Part shown: positions 1 to 10,459 of the stretch, piece after piece
Position numbering within the stretch: position 1 is the stretch's first letter
Layout: the number at the start of each line of letters is the position of its first letter
Origin: Prinsepia uniflora
Taxonomy: Eukaryota; Streptophyta; Magnoliopsida; Rosales; Rosaceae
Assembly (NCBI GenBank): GCA_032719365.1
Contig: CM064871.1
Coordinates: 74,442,383-74,506,382 of the forward strand
DNA length: 64,000 nt
Direction: 5' to 3'
Translations under genes and position numbers: made by a program
Notes under the pieces: generated by a model
Database searches by the model: none
What the model saw: only the letters and a program-made list of their open reading frames with translations
Told to the model about the DNA's origin: nothing

Positions 1-918
1 CGGGATGACGGTTCGGGATGCCGGAAGGGCATCGGACCAGTGATTTCGGATTCGGGTTTGGATATGGATTTTGAAAAGGTTTTTAAATGGTTTTAGATTG
101 GATTTGCCGAATCTGGATATTGGGTTTAAAGACCCGGATATTGATTGACGGGGGACGGGCCCAGATTGAGTTTAAAGACTCGGGAGTTTAAAGACTCGGA
201 TATATTGATATTTCCCCCGTAGGCCTATTGAGTTTAAAGACTCGGGAGTTTAAAGACTCGGATATATTGATATTTCCCCCGTAGGCCTGTTGAGTTTAAA
301 GACTCGGGAGTTTAAAGACTCGAATATTATTGAGGTCTGGATTGAGTTTAAAGACTCGGGAGTTTAAAGACTCGGATAGGTCCAGCAGGTTTGATCGGAA
401 AATGATGATTTTGACATTCAGGGTTTATAATATGGTTTTATGATTCCTATGCTATGACTTCTATAACTGTTTTATAGTGTTTCTGTTTCTTATGATGTTT
501 TCTGAGTATTGGATCCTACTGTTTTGATAACTGGGTTATGCATGTGGTTTTCAAAACGGAGGGTTAAACTCGGTTTTCTGATAAATGGTTTTAGAAATTT
601 TCTTTTATTATGGTCCACTCACATCTTCTGTTTTAAATTGCCCTCCAGGTTGTGGAGATAGCGCGGGGTCTTGACGTCGAGGCAGTGTCTGAGGCATAGA
701 AGTGACGAGCGGGATTCCCGAGTGTTTAAGTTTTTCTTCCACGTGCGTGTAATTGTCATCGGTTTTTATTTCATTGTATTTGTACTATGCTCTGTAAACT
801 CTAACTTCGGTTTTTATTGAGTGCTCTCTCCTGCGTCTGACTGTTTTTGTGTCGGGGTGTCAGACGGGAGCAGAATTTACCTCGGATTTCGGGGTGAAAC
901 CGGGGTGGGTCCTGACAT
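1..918 (+). mobile_element. LTR-like end of a probable Ty3/gypsy retrotransposon (partial)
   Basis: No coding frame is present. The segment is GC-richer than the DNA to its right and ends at 908-918 in GGTCCTGACA, the usual right terminus of plant LTRs whose left end begins TGTCAGGACC. Beyond 918 the sequence turns at once into AT-rich DNA. The left end lies outside the window, so this could be a solo LTR or the 3' LTR of an element lying to the left. No primer-binding site or polypurine tract is visible. The gypsy assignment is an inference from the end sequence only. Confidence 0.5.
150..380 (+). repeat. Minisatellite inside the LTR-like segment
   Basis: A 16-17 bp unit, GAGTTTAAAGACTCGG, occurs about eight times, mostly as adjacent pairs. 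The pairs are set into a higher-order unit of about 66 bp that also contains ATATTGATATTTCCCCCGTA. The short unit is itself close to a palindrome. Arrays of this kind are common in the U3 or R part of plant LTRs. Confidence 0.8.
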
Positions 919-1164
919 TTAAGGCTTAATCTTTTTTTGGATTAAACAAGGTATTCTAAATTAAAATATATGTTGTAAATTGAAATATAAATTCTAAATT
1001 AAAACATATATTCTAAAAAAAAAACATATATTCTAAATTAAAACATGCTTTACCAAATATATGAGCTAGGCCATATTTTACTAAATATATTGAGGTGAAT
1101 AATAAATTATGATTTTGACAAAAATAAAAGGATATTTAAGGCTTAACCTTTTTTTGGATTAAAA
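919..1164. other. AT-rich spacer bounded by a short direct repeat
   Basis: There is no gene here. The phrase TTTAAGGCTTAATC followed by TTTTTTTGGATTAAA appears at 919-947 and again, with one or two changes, at 1134-1162. The DNA between contains several ATATTCTAAATTAAAAC repeats. Confidence 0.6.
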
Positions 1165-1858
1165 AATAGTGTCAATATTTTTTCAAAAATTAGAAAGGAT
1201 TGATATATTTAAAATTAGAAAAAAAAATGATAAATATAGCTCAAAATAAGAAAATAATGAAATGGAAAAAAAAATAGGTGAATAAAAATGATAAATATGG
1301 CTCAAAATAAGAAAATAATGAAATGAAAAAAAAAATTTAGTATGTGCGCAACTGGGGTGGGTCGAACCCAGGTGCTTAAGAAACCAATTAAAGGCCACAA
1401 CCAACTCAATTTGCAAACTTAAATAAGCAAGTAATATATAAGACAATAATGAAATGAAAAAAAAAAGGTACGCGCACACCTGGGGTGGGTCGAACCCAAG
1501 TGCTCAAGTCATTAATTGAAGGCTACAACCAACTCAGTTTGCAAATTTAAATAAGCAAGTAATTTATAAAGCATATATACAGACATAAAAACAGTCTTCT
1601 TCCTCCTTGCGCGGGTCTGCAATTCGGGTTTTTTGACCCGCCCGGCATGACCCGACTGTAACTCAATCGTTTTACGTCCGATTTTTATGAAATTTGTTCC
1701 TATCTCGATCGTTTTAATAAAATAAAGATATCAATGGGCTTAAAACAAGAAATAATGTCGATATTTCGCTCAATTTCTTTCCCCCCCTCTTACTTGCCAC
1801 GGACCAATTTTGACGATATATCGCTCATATCGGTCGATATTTCAATCCATGATAATAA
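1165..1858 (-). mobile_element. Truncated copy of the 'cgatatatcg' interspersed element (copy 1)
   Basis: Read on the minus strand, 1590-1858 matches 11592-11970 on the plus strand over a long stretch. Shared parts include the phrases GAGCGAAATAT, AAGCCCAT, GATCGAGATAGGAACAAATTTCAT and GGACGTAAAAC and a tail of pyrimidine-rich DNA. This copy lacks the clear left and right inverted ends seen in copy 2. It carries two tandem tRNA-like modules at 1341-1432 and 1469-1560. It has no coding capacity. Confidence 0.75.
1341..1560 (-). repeat. Two tRNA-like (Pol III box) modules in tandem
   Basis: On the minus strand each unit has a phrase close to a tRNA A box (GAGTTGGTTGTGGCC or GAGTTGGTTGTAGCC). 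About 30 bp later comes a perfect tRNA T-loop/B-box phrase, GGGTTCGACC, at 1360-1369 and 1488-1497. The offset between units is 128 bp. The units do not fold as complete tRNAs, because I see no acceptor stem, so they look like tRNA-derived SINE heads rather than working tRNA genes. Confidence 0.55.
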
Positions 1859-3559
1859 AACTTCATATTTGTCTTGTTGCACAAATAATAGGGAATAGTA
1901 AATTAGTGGAAAAAAGGTGTAGAAAGCGGGAAAACGAGTAGTGACAAAAAGGAGCGATGTGAAAGAATGAAATGAAGAAAAGTAAGAAAAAGAATAGGTG
2001 AAGAAAAGTAAGAAAAAGAAGAGGTGAAGAAAAGTAAGAAAAAAAAATAGGTGAAATGACAAGACGCAGTTGGCAGTGGTTGATATGCATATTCAAACGA
2101 AAATAATTAAGAGCTTCTTTAAATCTTACATTATTCATAAATTTTATTATTAATAATATATAGTCAATAAATATGTCTAAACATATAACAACTATCTTTT
2201 TTTATCCAGATAACAACTATCATTTTGTTATAGTTAATTTTTAAAACTATTTATGTTAAAAATAAAAGTAAATTAATTTTTTTTATTATGAGTATTTTTA
2301 ACAAAAATTATTGAGAAATTTAATAAAAATTAGGGCGGTCATAATTTGAAGAGAATGGATATAGCAAGCGATGGATGAATATAAAATAAGATTTTTTAGT
2401 TAAAATGCACTCAAAAATGCCATTTTAATTCCATTTTACACTCATTTGTCTCACTTACCATTCAAAACCTACTCTTTATACAAAAGTTTGCACCCATTTT
2501 TCATTAATTTCTTTCAATAATCGTCAATAACATGGATAATTTTGTCATCTTAGGATAGATTGTTATGAATCAAACAGTAAATACATATAACACAGTAAAT
2601 TGGGATGAGAATGAACAAATTTTGATAGGATATGAATAGTTTCATATTTATTTATGTTCATCTCAATTTGTGGTGTCATGTGTATTTAATATATCATTCA
2701 TAATATTATAATCCAAAATAACAAAATTGTCCTTAATATTGACTATTATTACATGTATTTAACAAAAATTTTATAAATTTTTATATGAAAAATGAGCTTT
2801 GGATGGTGGGGAAAATAATTTTAAATATAAAGTAAGATAAAAAGTACAATTGTATGTGCATTTCAACTAAAAAGCCATAAAATAATGCAGCACAAAGAGA
2901 TGAGCGGGAGTGAGAGTTTGAGAAGACTGGTTGGCAGAAACCAGGTCGCAAAACAAGAATAACTCCAAGCAAGAAAGAAAGCTTGTGAATAGCCCAAAGC
3001 TACGTACCCTATCACTTTTGAGAAGACTCCATTTTACTATTATCAAAATATTCTCCATCATCATCTCTAAGACTATAGCCTACCTTCCTTATTCATATGA
3101 TATATGTACCTAGGTTTTCTGTTCATCATCATGTGCGATGTGCCTGTACTACTGCTCTACCTTCTAGGGTTCTTGGAAATATTGTAGATTCATGATAATA
3201 TTAGCTTAGCTAGGCTCTGATGGAATTGGTTGGAAAGGAACTAGGCTGGTTGGGATTGGAGATTCTTTTTCATTACTAGTTACAAAAGAATCATCCGCTT
3301 TCGTGATTAACGGCTCATCCCATTCTAGGCCAGCTGGGGTTTCCGAAAAACACCAGTCAATCATATTTGTGTCTTTACTGTATATTTGTACCTGCAGCTC
3401 TCAGCCTCTGATCATCATCAATCTATTTGTACCTACAGCTCTGAGCCTCTGATCAACCTCAATCACCAAAAGCCTATATATATATATATACACAACAATT
3501 ATCCAATTAAAATCAAATTGACGTAATAACATCCATAAATTAAAAAATAATTTTATTTA
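1859..3559. other. AT-rich intergenic DNA, no gene seen
   Basis: Only short, low-complexity frames occur. A near-duplicate of about 48 bp is present at 3383-3461 (TATTTGTACCTGCAGCTCT and TATTTGTACCTACAGCTCT). A short (TA)n run lies at about 3475-3490. I see nothing else that I can support. Confidence 0.6.
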
Positions 3560-3711
3560 GATCCTCTAAATTGACCATAATTAATGACAATATTGATATG
3601 ACAATTAATAAATAATATTATTTTAATAAATAAAATTATTCTATATTTATATTAGACCATTCATTGATTGCCATATCAACATAGTCACTAAATATGGTCA
3701 ATTTAGAAGGT
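3560..3711. mobile_element. Small inverted-repeat (MITE/foldback) element
   Basis: The left arm 3560-3610 and the reverse complement of the right arm 3663-3711 match along about 50 bp, with both arms sharing CTAAATTGACCATA. The loop is AT-rich and about 50 bp. Direct duplications at the ends are not clear, so I cannot assign a superfamily. Confidence 0.65.
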
Positions 3712-5281
3712 CAAAATAGTATTGCCCTAAATTAAAATGACAATATTATCACAGTTAAAATCACACTAACTACTAACAAATCCACATTACAGTTAAAATC
3801 GCACTAAAATTATACAACATCACATGTCAAGTTCATAAAACCCCAAACAATCAAAATCCGTCAATAACCCTAAACAAATTACCTTCACTAAAAGAAATAG
3901 CTACTGTCGTCAAATTCATTATGTCTAGTTACGAAAAACTAGAAGTGCATTGCAAATATGAAGAATGCATATAAAAACAAATAAAAAATAAAAAATCATA
4001 ATATAATTACTTTGACCAAAAACCATGAGAGATATTAAGGAAAGATTCCTCCAAAACATCAAGGTAGAAGATTTTGGGAAAGACAAAATTTGGAAGGAAG
4101 ATTTTTGGTATGGGGACGAATGTAAAAAAGTAGTAAAATAATATGATGGGAAATTTAAAACTGAGTATGATTCAAAACGATTGAAAGGACTAGATTGGTT
4201 TATTTTCTTTCGTAGGGACTAGATTGTGTTGCCATCGTTGTGTGTGCATCAATTCATATTTCATAAACTAAGATTGTAGGTCACGTAATATAGCTCGTCT
4301 AAGTTGTGAATGTGAAAATTAAATTATGTAGCATATGTAATTTGCATTTATCACTATATAGTTGTACGATTATGATTAGAAATAAGTATAATATTATGTG
4401 AGACTCTAGTTGAATATCGGGCTAACACTAAACTGAAAGGGCTTGTTTGGGGAGTTTGTCATGGCGAGGAGTTTATAATGCATGTGGGTTTAAATTGAGG
4501 GATTCAATTAGTAGCCGCTAAATTCATTCAACGGTTTTGATTGATAATTGAATTTATAGTCAAATTGGATTAAAATTTACAACCCCACCCTAGATAACAC
4601 CTCCACTCCACCGTACGTGTCTCCTCACTAATAGTGTCCACTCCAAACTCCGATAAATGGTGTTGGTCTCATTCGTCTCCATGGCTTTCACTCATCGAGT
4701 TATATATTGACAATTAAGTATAAAAGTTGGTTGAGGAAATTTTAAACACAACTTAAATCTTAAGTTCAATACACCATTTAAATTATTAGATTGACTTGAC
4801 AGTTATTGATCAAGTGAATCTATCAATAGACTTAAACTTTAGGCTAACTAAATCGTTAGAATCGTTTTTAAATTTTAATATTAGTGTCTCCCATCTTCGA
4901 GATTTATCCTAATGTTTCCGTTAGTCAATCCGTTTATTTTTTAAACGAATTTTGTAAAATCATGACAAAATAATTAATTTAGGTGCATTTTACGTGACTT
5001 TTTTTACGAAATCCATTTGAAAAATAAATGCAGGAACTTATAAAAATATTAGAGTAAATAATAAAAAATGGGAGACATTAATATTCAAATATCAGAATAA
5101 TTGCTAAAATTATAATAAAGTTGGAAAACAATTGCAACTATTTACCCTAAATCCTATTTATAAAATGTCCTCATTGCAGCATCTCTTGTTTTTTGGAGGA
5201 GGTTGTATATTGGAATATTGAAATTTAAGATATTTTGAAGTGAAAAGGGGATGTCTTTTTAGTTTTTATTATAGAAGTAGT
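3712..5281. other. AT-rich intergenic DNA, no gene seen
   Basis: No frame shows coding character and no structured RNA or clear repeat could be picked out. The stretch leads into the CACTA-type MITE that starts at 5282. Confidence 0.55.
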
Positions 5282-5625
5282 CACTACAAGAATCTTTTGA
5301 GCTTAATTTTGTTAACTTGCTCCGGCAATCCATTTCGTAGTTCAAGATAGTTTCGTGGGGCAAGATTAATGGGGACTTTGCCTTATGATTTTTTGTTTTC
5401 GTAGGGCAAAATGAAAAAGCTCGAGGACAATGTTTCGTCAGTTTTTTTTGTTGAGCGAAGGCTGAGCTATCCACCAAATTCCACATGCTTTCACCGAATA
5501 TATTTCCATTTTGGCCGACCAACCCTAATATCCGTTGGCCAAAGGTCCACATTGAAGGTTCGTCGTGCTTGATTTTGTTGGACGAACCCTAATACGTGTC
5601 AGGCAAGATCTTTTTTTCCGTAGTG
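5282..5625. mobile_element. Non-autonomous CACTA (En/Spm-type) MITE
   Basis: The element begins CACTACAAGAATCTTTT and its other end, read in reverse complement, begins CACTACGGAAAAAAAGAT. These are the terminal inverted repeats of the CACTA superfamily. The bases AGT at 5279-5281 and AGT at 5626-5628 form the 3-bp target-site duplication expected for this superfamily. The element is 344 bp long and has no transposase frame, so it would need an enzyme from elsewhere. Both termini and the duplication can be read directly, so confidence is high. Confidence 0.9.
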
Positions 5626-6446
5626 AGTAAAGGTAAAATGAAACATTATCTTGTAGTAAGTTCAATTTTCTATTTTAGTTCCATTGAAAAACTACTCCCA
5701 CTTAGGTCGAAAATACATACCTTAAATTTAATCAATTATCAAATCCAATTCAGTCGGTCTCAACATCTAAGTGTGGTATATACTGTGTGTGATTCAAAAG
5801 GAGAGTTTGCATCATTAACATGAGGTGATATATGAAGTACGTACCTAGTACTGTACATGCTTGTGTGCTTAATTGGATGGAGTCCGAGCTGTCCATATAT
5901 ATTGGTTGGCAGAGTTGGAGCCATGAGATCTAAGTTCATCTTCGACAGTCTATTGTGGGGAGCCATCCAGCTGTCTGATAAGATGGAGTAGACGGGCACA
6001 GCTGCAGCCTGCCCCATAAATGGTACGAAGTTAGGAAATAGACCTGTCTGTGTCTCCGTCTCGCAGTCTCAGAAGTGCCTGATGCGAAGCGCATGAATTC
6101 ACAATTTTTTTTTTCAAACAAGTCATGAATGTGATTCCTGAGCAAAATCTTCCACCTACTCTGCCATTAGATCTGCATGTCGGCGTGACCGATCTTCGAT
6201 CACCTAAATATTTCTACATATACCCTCAATCTCCCTCTTCCATCCTCGTACTATCCTCACTTTTCTTGCCTACATATCTACTCCTTTCATTGTCCAAAAA
6301 AAAAAGAAATCTACTCCTTTCTATTTTCTCTCATTTTTTTTTTCTTTCTTCATCTTCTCGATCCGTCTCTCTTTCATCATCAGGCTTTATTATTGCATGC
6401 ATGCAAATTCGTTTGTGATGATTTTAATTAAGTATCAGTAAGTTTA
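5626..6446 (+). promoter_or_regulatory. Region upstream of MIR319 (probable promoter)
   Basis: No protein gene is seen. Pyrimidine-rich tracts run from about 6225 to 6375. An RY-type motif GCATGCATGC lies at 6394-6404, about 50 bp before the MIR319 hairpin. The exact transcription start cannot be read, and no convincing TATA box was singled out. Assignment as promoter follows from position only. Confidence 0.4.
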
Positions 6447-6640
6447 TGATAAAAGGAGCTCTTCTTCAGTCCAGTCCGAGACAGTTTGCGGGCTGGCACT
6501 CAGCTGCTGACTCGTTGGTTCGAGAACTCATCAACTATGGGTGCAAAGTGGTGTGTTTCTGATCCAACGAAGCAGGAGCCGATAGGTTGGTTCTTGCTGT
6601 CGCGTCTTGGACTGAAGGGAGCTCCTTTCTATATATCGCT
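6447..6640 (+). ncRNA. MIR319: MIR319 precursor; mature miR319 at 6607-6627
   Basis: The 3' arm contains TTGGACTGAAGGGAGCTCC followed by TT, the conserved miR319 sequence, at 6607-6627. The 5' arm at 6453-6475 reads AAGGAGCTCTTCTTCAGTCC, which pairs with it along its length with a small bulge. This is the expected passenger-strand position. The spacing of about 130 nt between arms agrees with the unusually long foldback of MIR319/MIR159 precursors, which are processed from the loop side. Pairing continues below the duplex (ATAAAAGGAGC with GCTCCTTTCTAT). In known plants miR319 cuts mRNAs of TCP transcription factors and so controls leaf shape and growth. The frame that crosses this locus (60 codons from 6486) is accidental. 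Confidence 0.95.
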
Positions 6641-6683
6641 TGATCTCGATCTCTCCTCTATTTATTAACCATATATTACATTG

Positions 6684-6719
6684 CTTGCATGGATGTAGAT
6701 GTATTTACATACATGCAAG
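6684..6719 (+). other. Hairpin downstream of MIR319 (CTTGCATG...CATGCAAG)
   Basis: An inverted repeat of about 14 pairs with one mismatch runs from CTTGCATG to CATGCAAG around a loop of about 7 nt. It lies about 60 bp after mature miR319 and includes RY-type CATGCA motifs at both ends. It may be part of the primary miRNA transcript or a protein-binding palindrome. Confidence 0.6.
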
Positions 6720-6777
6720 GTCGAGACCTAGCATTAATCATCAAGATACTAAGTGTATTTCCGGGTCTTTTGTAGGT

Positions 6778-6815
6778 GCTCTCAATCATCATCTCAGATA
6801 TTGATGATTGAGAGC
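6778..6815 (+). other. Perfect 14-bp stem hairpin
   Basis: GCTCTCAATCATCA at 6778-6791 is the exact reverse complement of 6802-6815, with a 10-nt loop. The stem is too short for a usual plant miRNA. No T-run or other known signal follows it. Confidence 0.65.
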
Positions 6816-7526
6816 TAATTGGTCAGGAGCTGATGCAACACCCCAACTACTTGATTACAAAGCCCCAGCTGTATGCCGGCATGGATCGAGCTTTTATCAT
6901 CAAAGGTGGATCTATTTCTATTATTGTTGCGTATGAATTCGAAAAATGGAACTTAATTAGTATAATGAATTAACTACTTAATTATACCTCTCGTTATTGC
7001 TAAGTTTCCAAGGTTTTACTTCATGCCTTCAATTTATAAAATTCTAGATCATGATCGTCAGTAGTGTTTTATTATATTAATTTTACTAACCTGATTTTTA
7101 TTTCGAAGATATATCGGTTGTGTTTTCAATTCGATTAATAGTAATAATAATAAAAATAAATAAATAAATAAGTCAAAGCTATGGTATTATATTAGCCGTT
7201 TATTTGCAAAGTGTGCCCGTTATAGTTTAAAAATAATAATAACAATTAATAGTGCGCCATCACAATAATAATGCCCCAAGTCTCCCTGAACAATCATAAC
7301 TAAACCCTAATTATTCCACCTGGCCCAACTCCAACTGTCCATTTACAACAGTCAACGCATGAAATGCATCCATTGATTGATTGAATTTGAAACTCGTATA
7401 CACAAATTACAATTACAGTCAACTTATATAATCTAATTATCGTAATTAGACTCCTTAATTTCGTTAATTTACGAAAAGATTACATATATATATCCTGCGT
7501 GTCTGTGTATTTATACAGACATTGAT
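6816..7526. other. Intergenic DNA, includes 3' flank of the minus-strand gene at 7527
   Basis: The sequence is AT-rich with no supported gene. Several AATAAA-like (TTTATT on this strand) stretches near 7140-7200 could serve as poly(A) signals for the minus-strand gene, but none can be chosen. Confidence 0.5.
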
Positions 7527-7979
7527 TTACGTAATTAAGAGCTCCTTGGTGAGGTCCATGAAACGGAAGAAAATCAAGAAGGCAGAAGTGGGCACGCTCA
7601 ACATGACTAAAGCCATGGTTGCCAGAGCCAAGCTGGGCCTGGTGTTCATGAGGTGGGATTGCAAGAGTCCCATGGCGTGACAAATGAAAGAATCGTATGA
7701 TGTGTAGTACTTCTTCTCCCAATCCGTCCAATCCGCTGGAGGCTCGTAGTTCCTCTCCACCATTTTCATCTCGTGGACGCGCTTCCGGAGAACAATCATG
7801 TTCTCATCCACCAGCCTGCTGCTGTAATTTTTGTGGTGGTACCGGTCGTGATGATTGTGAGCTTCTCTTCTGCTCGTTGCACGTATCTTAGCCGACCCGG
7901 TTCGGGTTCGGGTTTGGTTTTGGGTTGTGACGGAAAATGGGTTGAATGAAAGATTGTTTAGGGATGTTGGTACCGCCAT
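7527..7979 (-). CDS. Uncharacterised plant membrane protein, paralogue A (150 aa)
   Basis: This is a single uninterrupted frame of 150 residues. The N-terminus (about 1-55) is rich in Ser, Thr, Asn, Arg and His and could be an organelle-targeting or disordered segment. The middle holds the block LVDENMIVLRKRVHEMKM (about 56-73) and PADWTDWEKKYY. The C-terminal third holds LMNTRPSLAL followed by a hydrophobic stretch of about 25 residues that is probably one membrane span. I recognise the pattern as a small plant-only family without a known function. A second copy lies on the same strand at 10460-10927, so the pair is a tandem duplication. A TATA box on the minus strand lies about 85 bp upstream of the ATG, supporting this start. 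Confidence 0.85.
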   Translation of the reverse strand: MAVPTSLNNLSFNPFSVTTQNQTRTRTGSAKIRATSRREAHNHHDRYHHKNYSSRLVDENMIVLRKRVHEMKMVERNYEPPADWTDWEKKYYTSYDSFICHAMGLLQSHLMNTRPSLALATMALVMLSVPTSAFLIFFRFMDLTKELLIT

Positions 7980-8061
7980 TGCTACGGAGGTTGAGTTTTG
8001 AGATTGATGTTTTAGAAATTGAAATGTGTTTGATATGGTATTTAGCGGTGGTTTGGACTTA

Positions 8062-8071
8062 TATTTATAGC
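8062..8071 (-). promoter_or_regulatory. TATA box of paralogue A
   Basis: On the minus strand the sequence reads CTATAAATATA, a near-consensus plant TATA box, about 85 bp before the ATG at 7979. That leaves a 5' UTR of about 50 nt. Confidence 0.65.
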
Positions 8072-8867
8072 CCTAATAATAATTAAGGATAATAATAATT
8101 GAGATGGAGGAGTTTCTAATTTTGATATGGTATTTCTCTTATTGATTTGTGGTGGGGCATATGATTGTCACGTGCGGAACACCTTAAAGCACTCTTGTAG
8201 TCTTGTTGGCTAAGGAATTAGGAACAGGGACTAATCCGTGTTTTTATTATTTTAAGGCACACCTGCACTTTTAAACGCGTACTTATGTTGGAGATTCAGA
8301 GAAGGTGGCACCTGTCACATCACAAACCGACTTCTTCTGTAGGTCGGTTTGGTCTTATATGACTTCTGTAGGTTTGGTCTTATATAGTATACAATGGTAA
8401 CATTAATAATTGAGTCCGATTTGGGATAATTAAATTTGTACTTATCCTCCGTTAAAATTGTTAGTTTGTTTATTCGAAATTATTATTTATCTAATGTTTT
8501 AGATTAGATTAAATAAAAATAAAATAATAATAATTTATATTTAAATTTTGAAATAAAAATTCATTACATTCAAATTGAACTGTTAAAATATATATTAATT
8601 TTTAAATATATTATTAGTACAAAATGAATAATAATAAAAAAAGATACACAGATAAATCTATATAAATACATGTATACCGTTATAAAAATATAATAAAATA
8701 TATGAAGTGTTAATATTTGTTTGATAAATATTAATATAGAGGTAATGTTGCAATCCAATACATCCTAAATTTAATATACAAAATTTTGAGTATTGATTAT
8801 TCTGTTATTTTTTATATTCTCATTTTTTATTTTTAATATCCTTGCTATTTTTTTTAACATAAACTGT
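8072..8867. other. Intergenic DNA upstream of paralogue A
   Basis: No gene is supported. The proximal part contains CACGTG at about 8168-8175 (G-box core). A short direct repeat, AGGTTTGGTCTTATAT or close, occurs at about 8345-8385. The rest is AT-rich low-complexity sequence. Confidence 0.5.
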
Positions 8868-9033
8868 TTCAAACCGTTTCAATTCAAACCGAACTGTTAA
8901 TAACAGTTTGAATCGAAACGGTTTTATTTCTAATTTTAGAAAATCTAAATTATATCAAACCATTAAATTTTGAACTGTTTAGATTTATATGTTACTAATA
9001 TTCAGATCGAAGCACACTGTACCCACCCCTAAT
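8868..9033. mobile_element. Fragment of a probable hAT-type MITE
   Basis: The segment contains repeated and inverted AAACCGTTTCAA / CGAAACGGTTTT phrases and ends at about 9033 in GTACCCACCCCTAA. Its reverse complement begins TTAGGGGTGGGTAC, a terminus frequent in plant hAT MITEs. I could not find the matching left terminus or an 8-bp duplication, so the limits are approximate. Confidence 0.45.
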
Positions 9034-10459
9034 GAGGGCTATGATTCAATCGAGGCAAACCGCTCTCACACTCCTCACTCTCGTCGGATGAAGGATCTCT
9101 TGCTTATAATATTGTAAATGATTGAGGGAGGCTCTTGGGTTTGGGAGAAGCTATTGGTCGTGGTTGGGTTGATTTGGACGGCGCGCGTTTATATTCTTAA
9201 ATATTTGGTAATTTATAAAAACTATACTTGTTTATTTTAAAAAATATATATACATTGATAAGAGATAGAAGAAGCAAATGCATGGCCAAGGATCCATGGA
9301 TTATTTGCATACTTGAGATATCATTCATGACCATACTTACATCATATTTTCGGGATCGGTTCAAACACTTGAAAATTTAGGGTAAAAATATAAAATGTGT
9401 GTTTTAATTTACATACATGATCCTTAAAAATGCAAAATTTTTATTTCATTTTTATACTAGGAGCTTTGATGCCTCATTTCTATGCTAATTTATATAATAA
9501 TATTAAATTACAAAAATTAATAACTTCTATGCATTGTTCCAAAACTATTCACTGGAATTTTTGGAACTCCTTACATCTTTATAGTGAAAGATGAAAATCA
9601 AAACCTAAAGACATTTGAAATTCTGATAATTGCTTGTTGCTTGTTTATTGTTTTGTGCCCAAAATTTGTGCCTCCTTAGCCTCCCATTTGCCACCTTGGT
9701 GGTACATCTTTATAATGCTATTTTAATTTGTCGATTGTCATTATATCTTTATCGTTCAAATTTTAAATCATCATTTTATGATAAGTTATGCACAAAATCA
9801 ATGAAATTTAGATCATTTAGCTAGTCATTCATATGTATAAATTAAATGAACAGTTCGTTATGAGAATTTTAGTTGCCACCAAAATTATTGATTTATTTAA
9901 TACATATGAATAATTAAATTAACTTAATTTCTTGCTTATTTTAATTAGTCGATATCATATCTGTATATCGTTGTACATCCAAAATAAAAAGCTAACAATC
10001 TTTAATTTGGTTCAAAATTGCATGTGGAATAAATTTGTTGTAGGCCTATAAAAATGGATCCATAATTAATCATGAATACAAATTAATTAATACTTGTATA
10101 TTCACACACGTCAATAATGAAGCCACGTCTTCTGATAATTGCACTTTTTTTTTCCCGACTAGATCTTTATTCTAAGTGATTTTTCCTAACAAGATTTTTT
10201 AACGAAGTAGCACCTCAAACTTTGTCATATTTCTCACTCGAAGAATTATATATTGCTAGTATTGTACTTAACGAGTAGTTGACACTTTTTATAATTTTAT
10301 TCCCCGTGATTCATTTCAGGTCGCAAATTTTTAGATTGTGCTATTGTTTCTGATGATCATGTTTGAGTTTCAATAAATTTCGTATCTATTAACTATACTA
10401 TTTTTAAATGTTTCAATAAAACATCACTTTCATAAAATAAAATAAAAACATGTGATCAT
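9034..10459. other. AT-rich intergenic DNA between the two paralogues
   Basis: No frame with coding character was found. The segment from about 9640 to 9830 is short repeats of T-rich sequence. The last 60 bp is the 3' flank of paralogue B. Confidence 0.55.

Noticed and set aside
150..380. Regular repeats that could suggest a CRISPR array
   Set aside because: The units are joined in pairs without unique spacers, and the window is plant nuclear DNA.
1351..1500. Possible tRNA genes
   Set aside because: A- and B-box-like phrases are present but no acceptor or anticodon stem can be formed, so only a SINE-like module is called.
1183..2138. Several Phe/Ser/Leu-rich frames on the minus strand
   Set aside because: They arise from A-rich low-complexity and repeat DNA and have no protein character.
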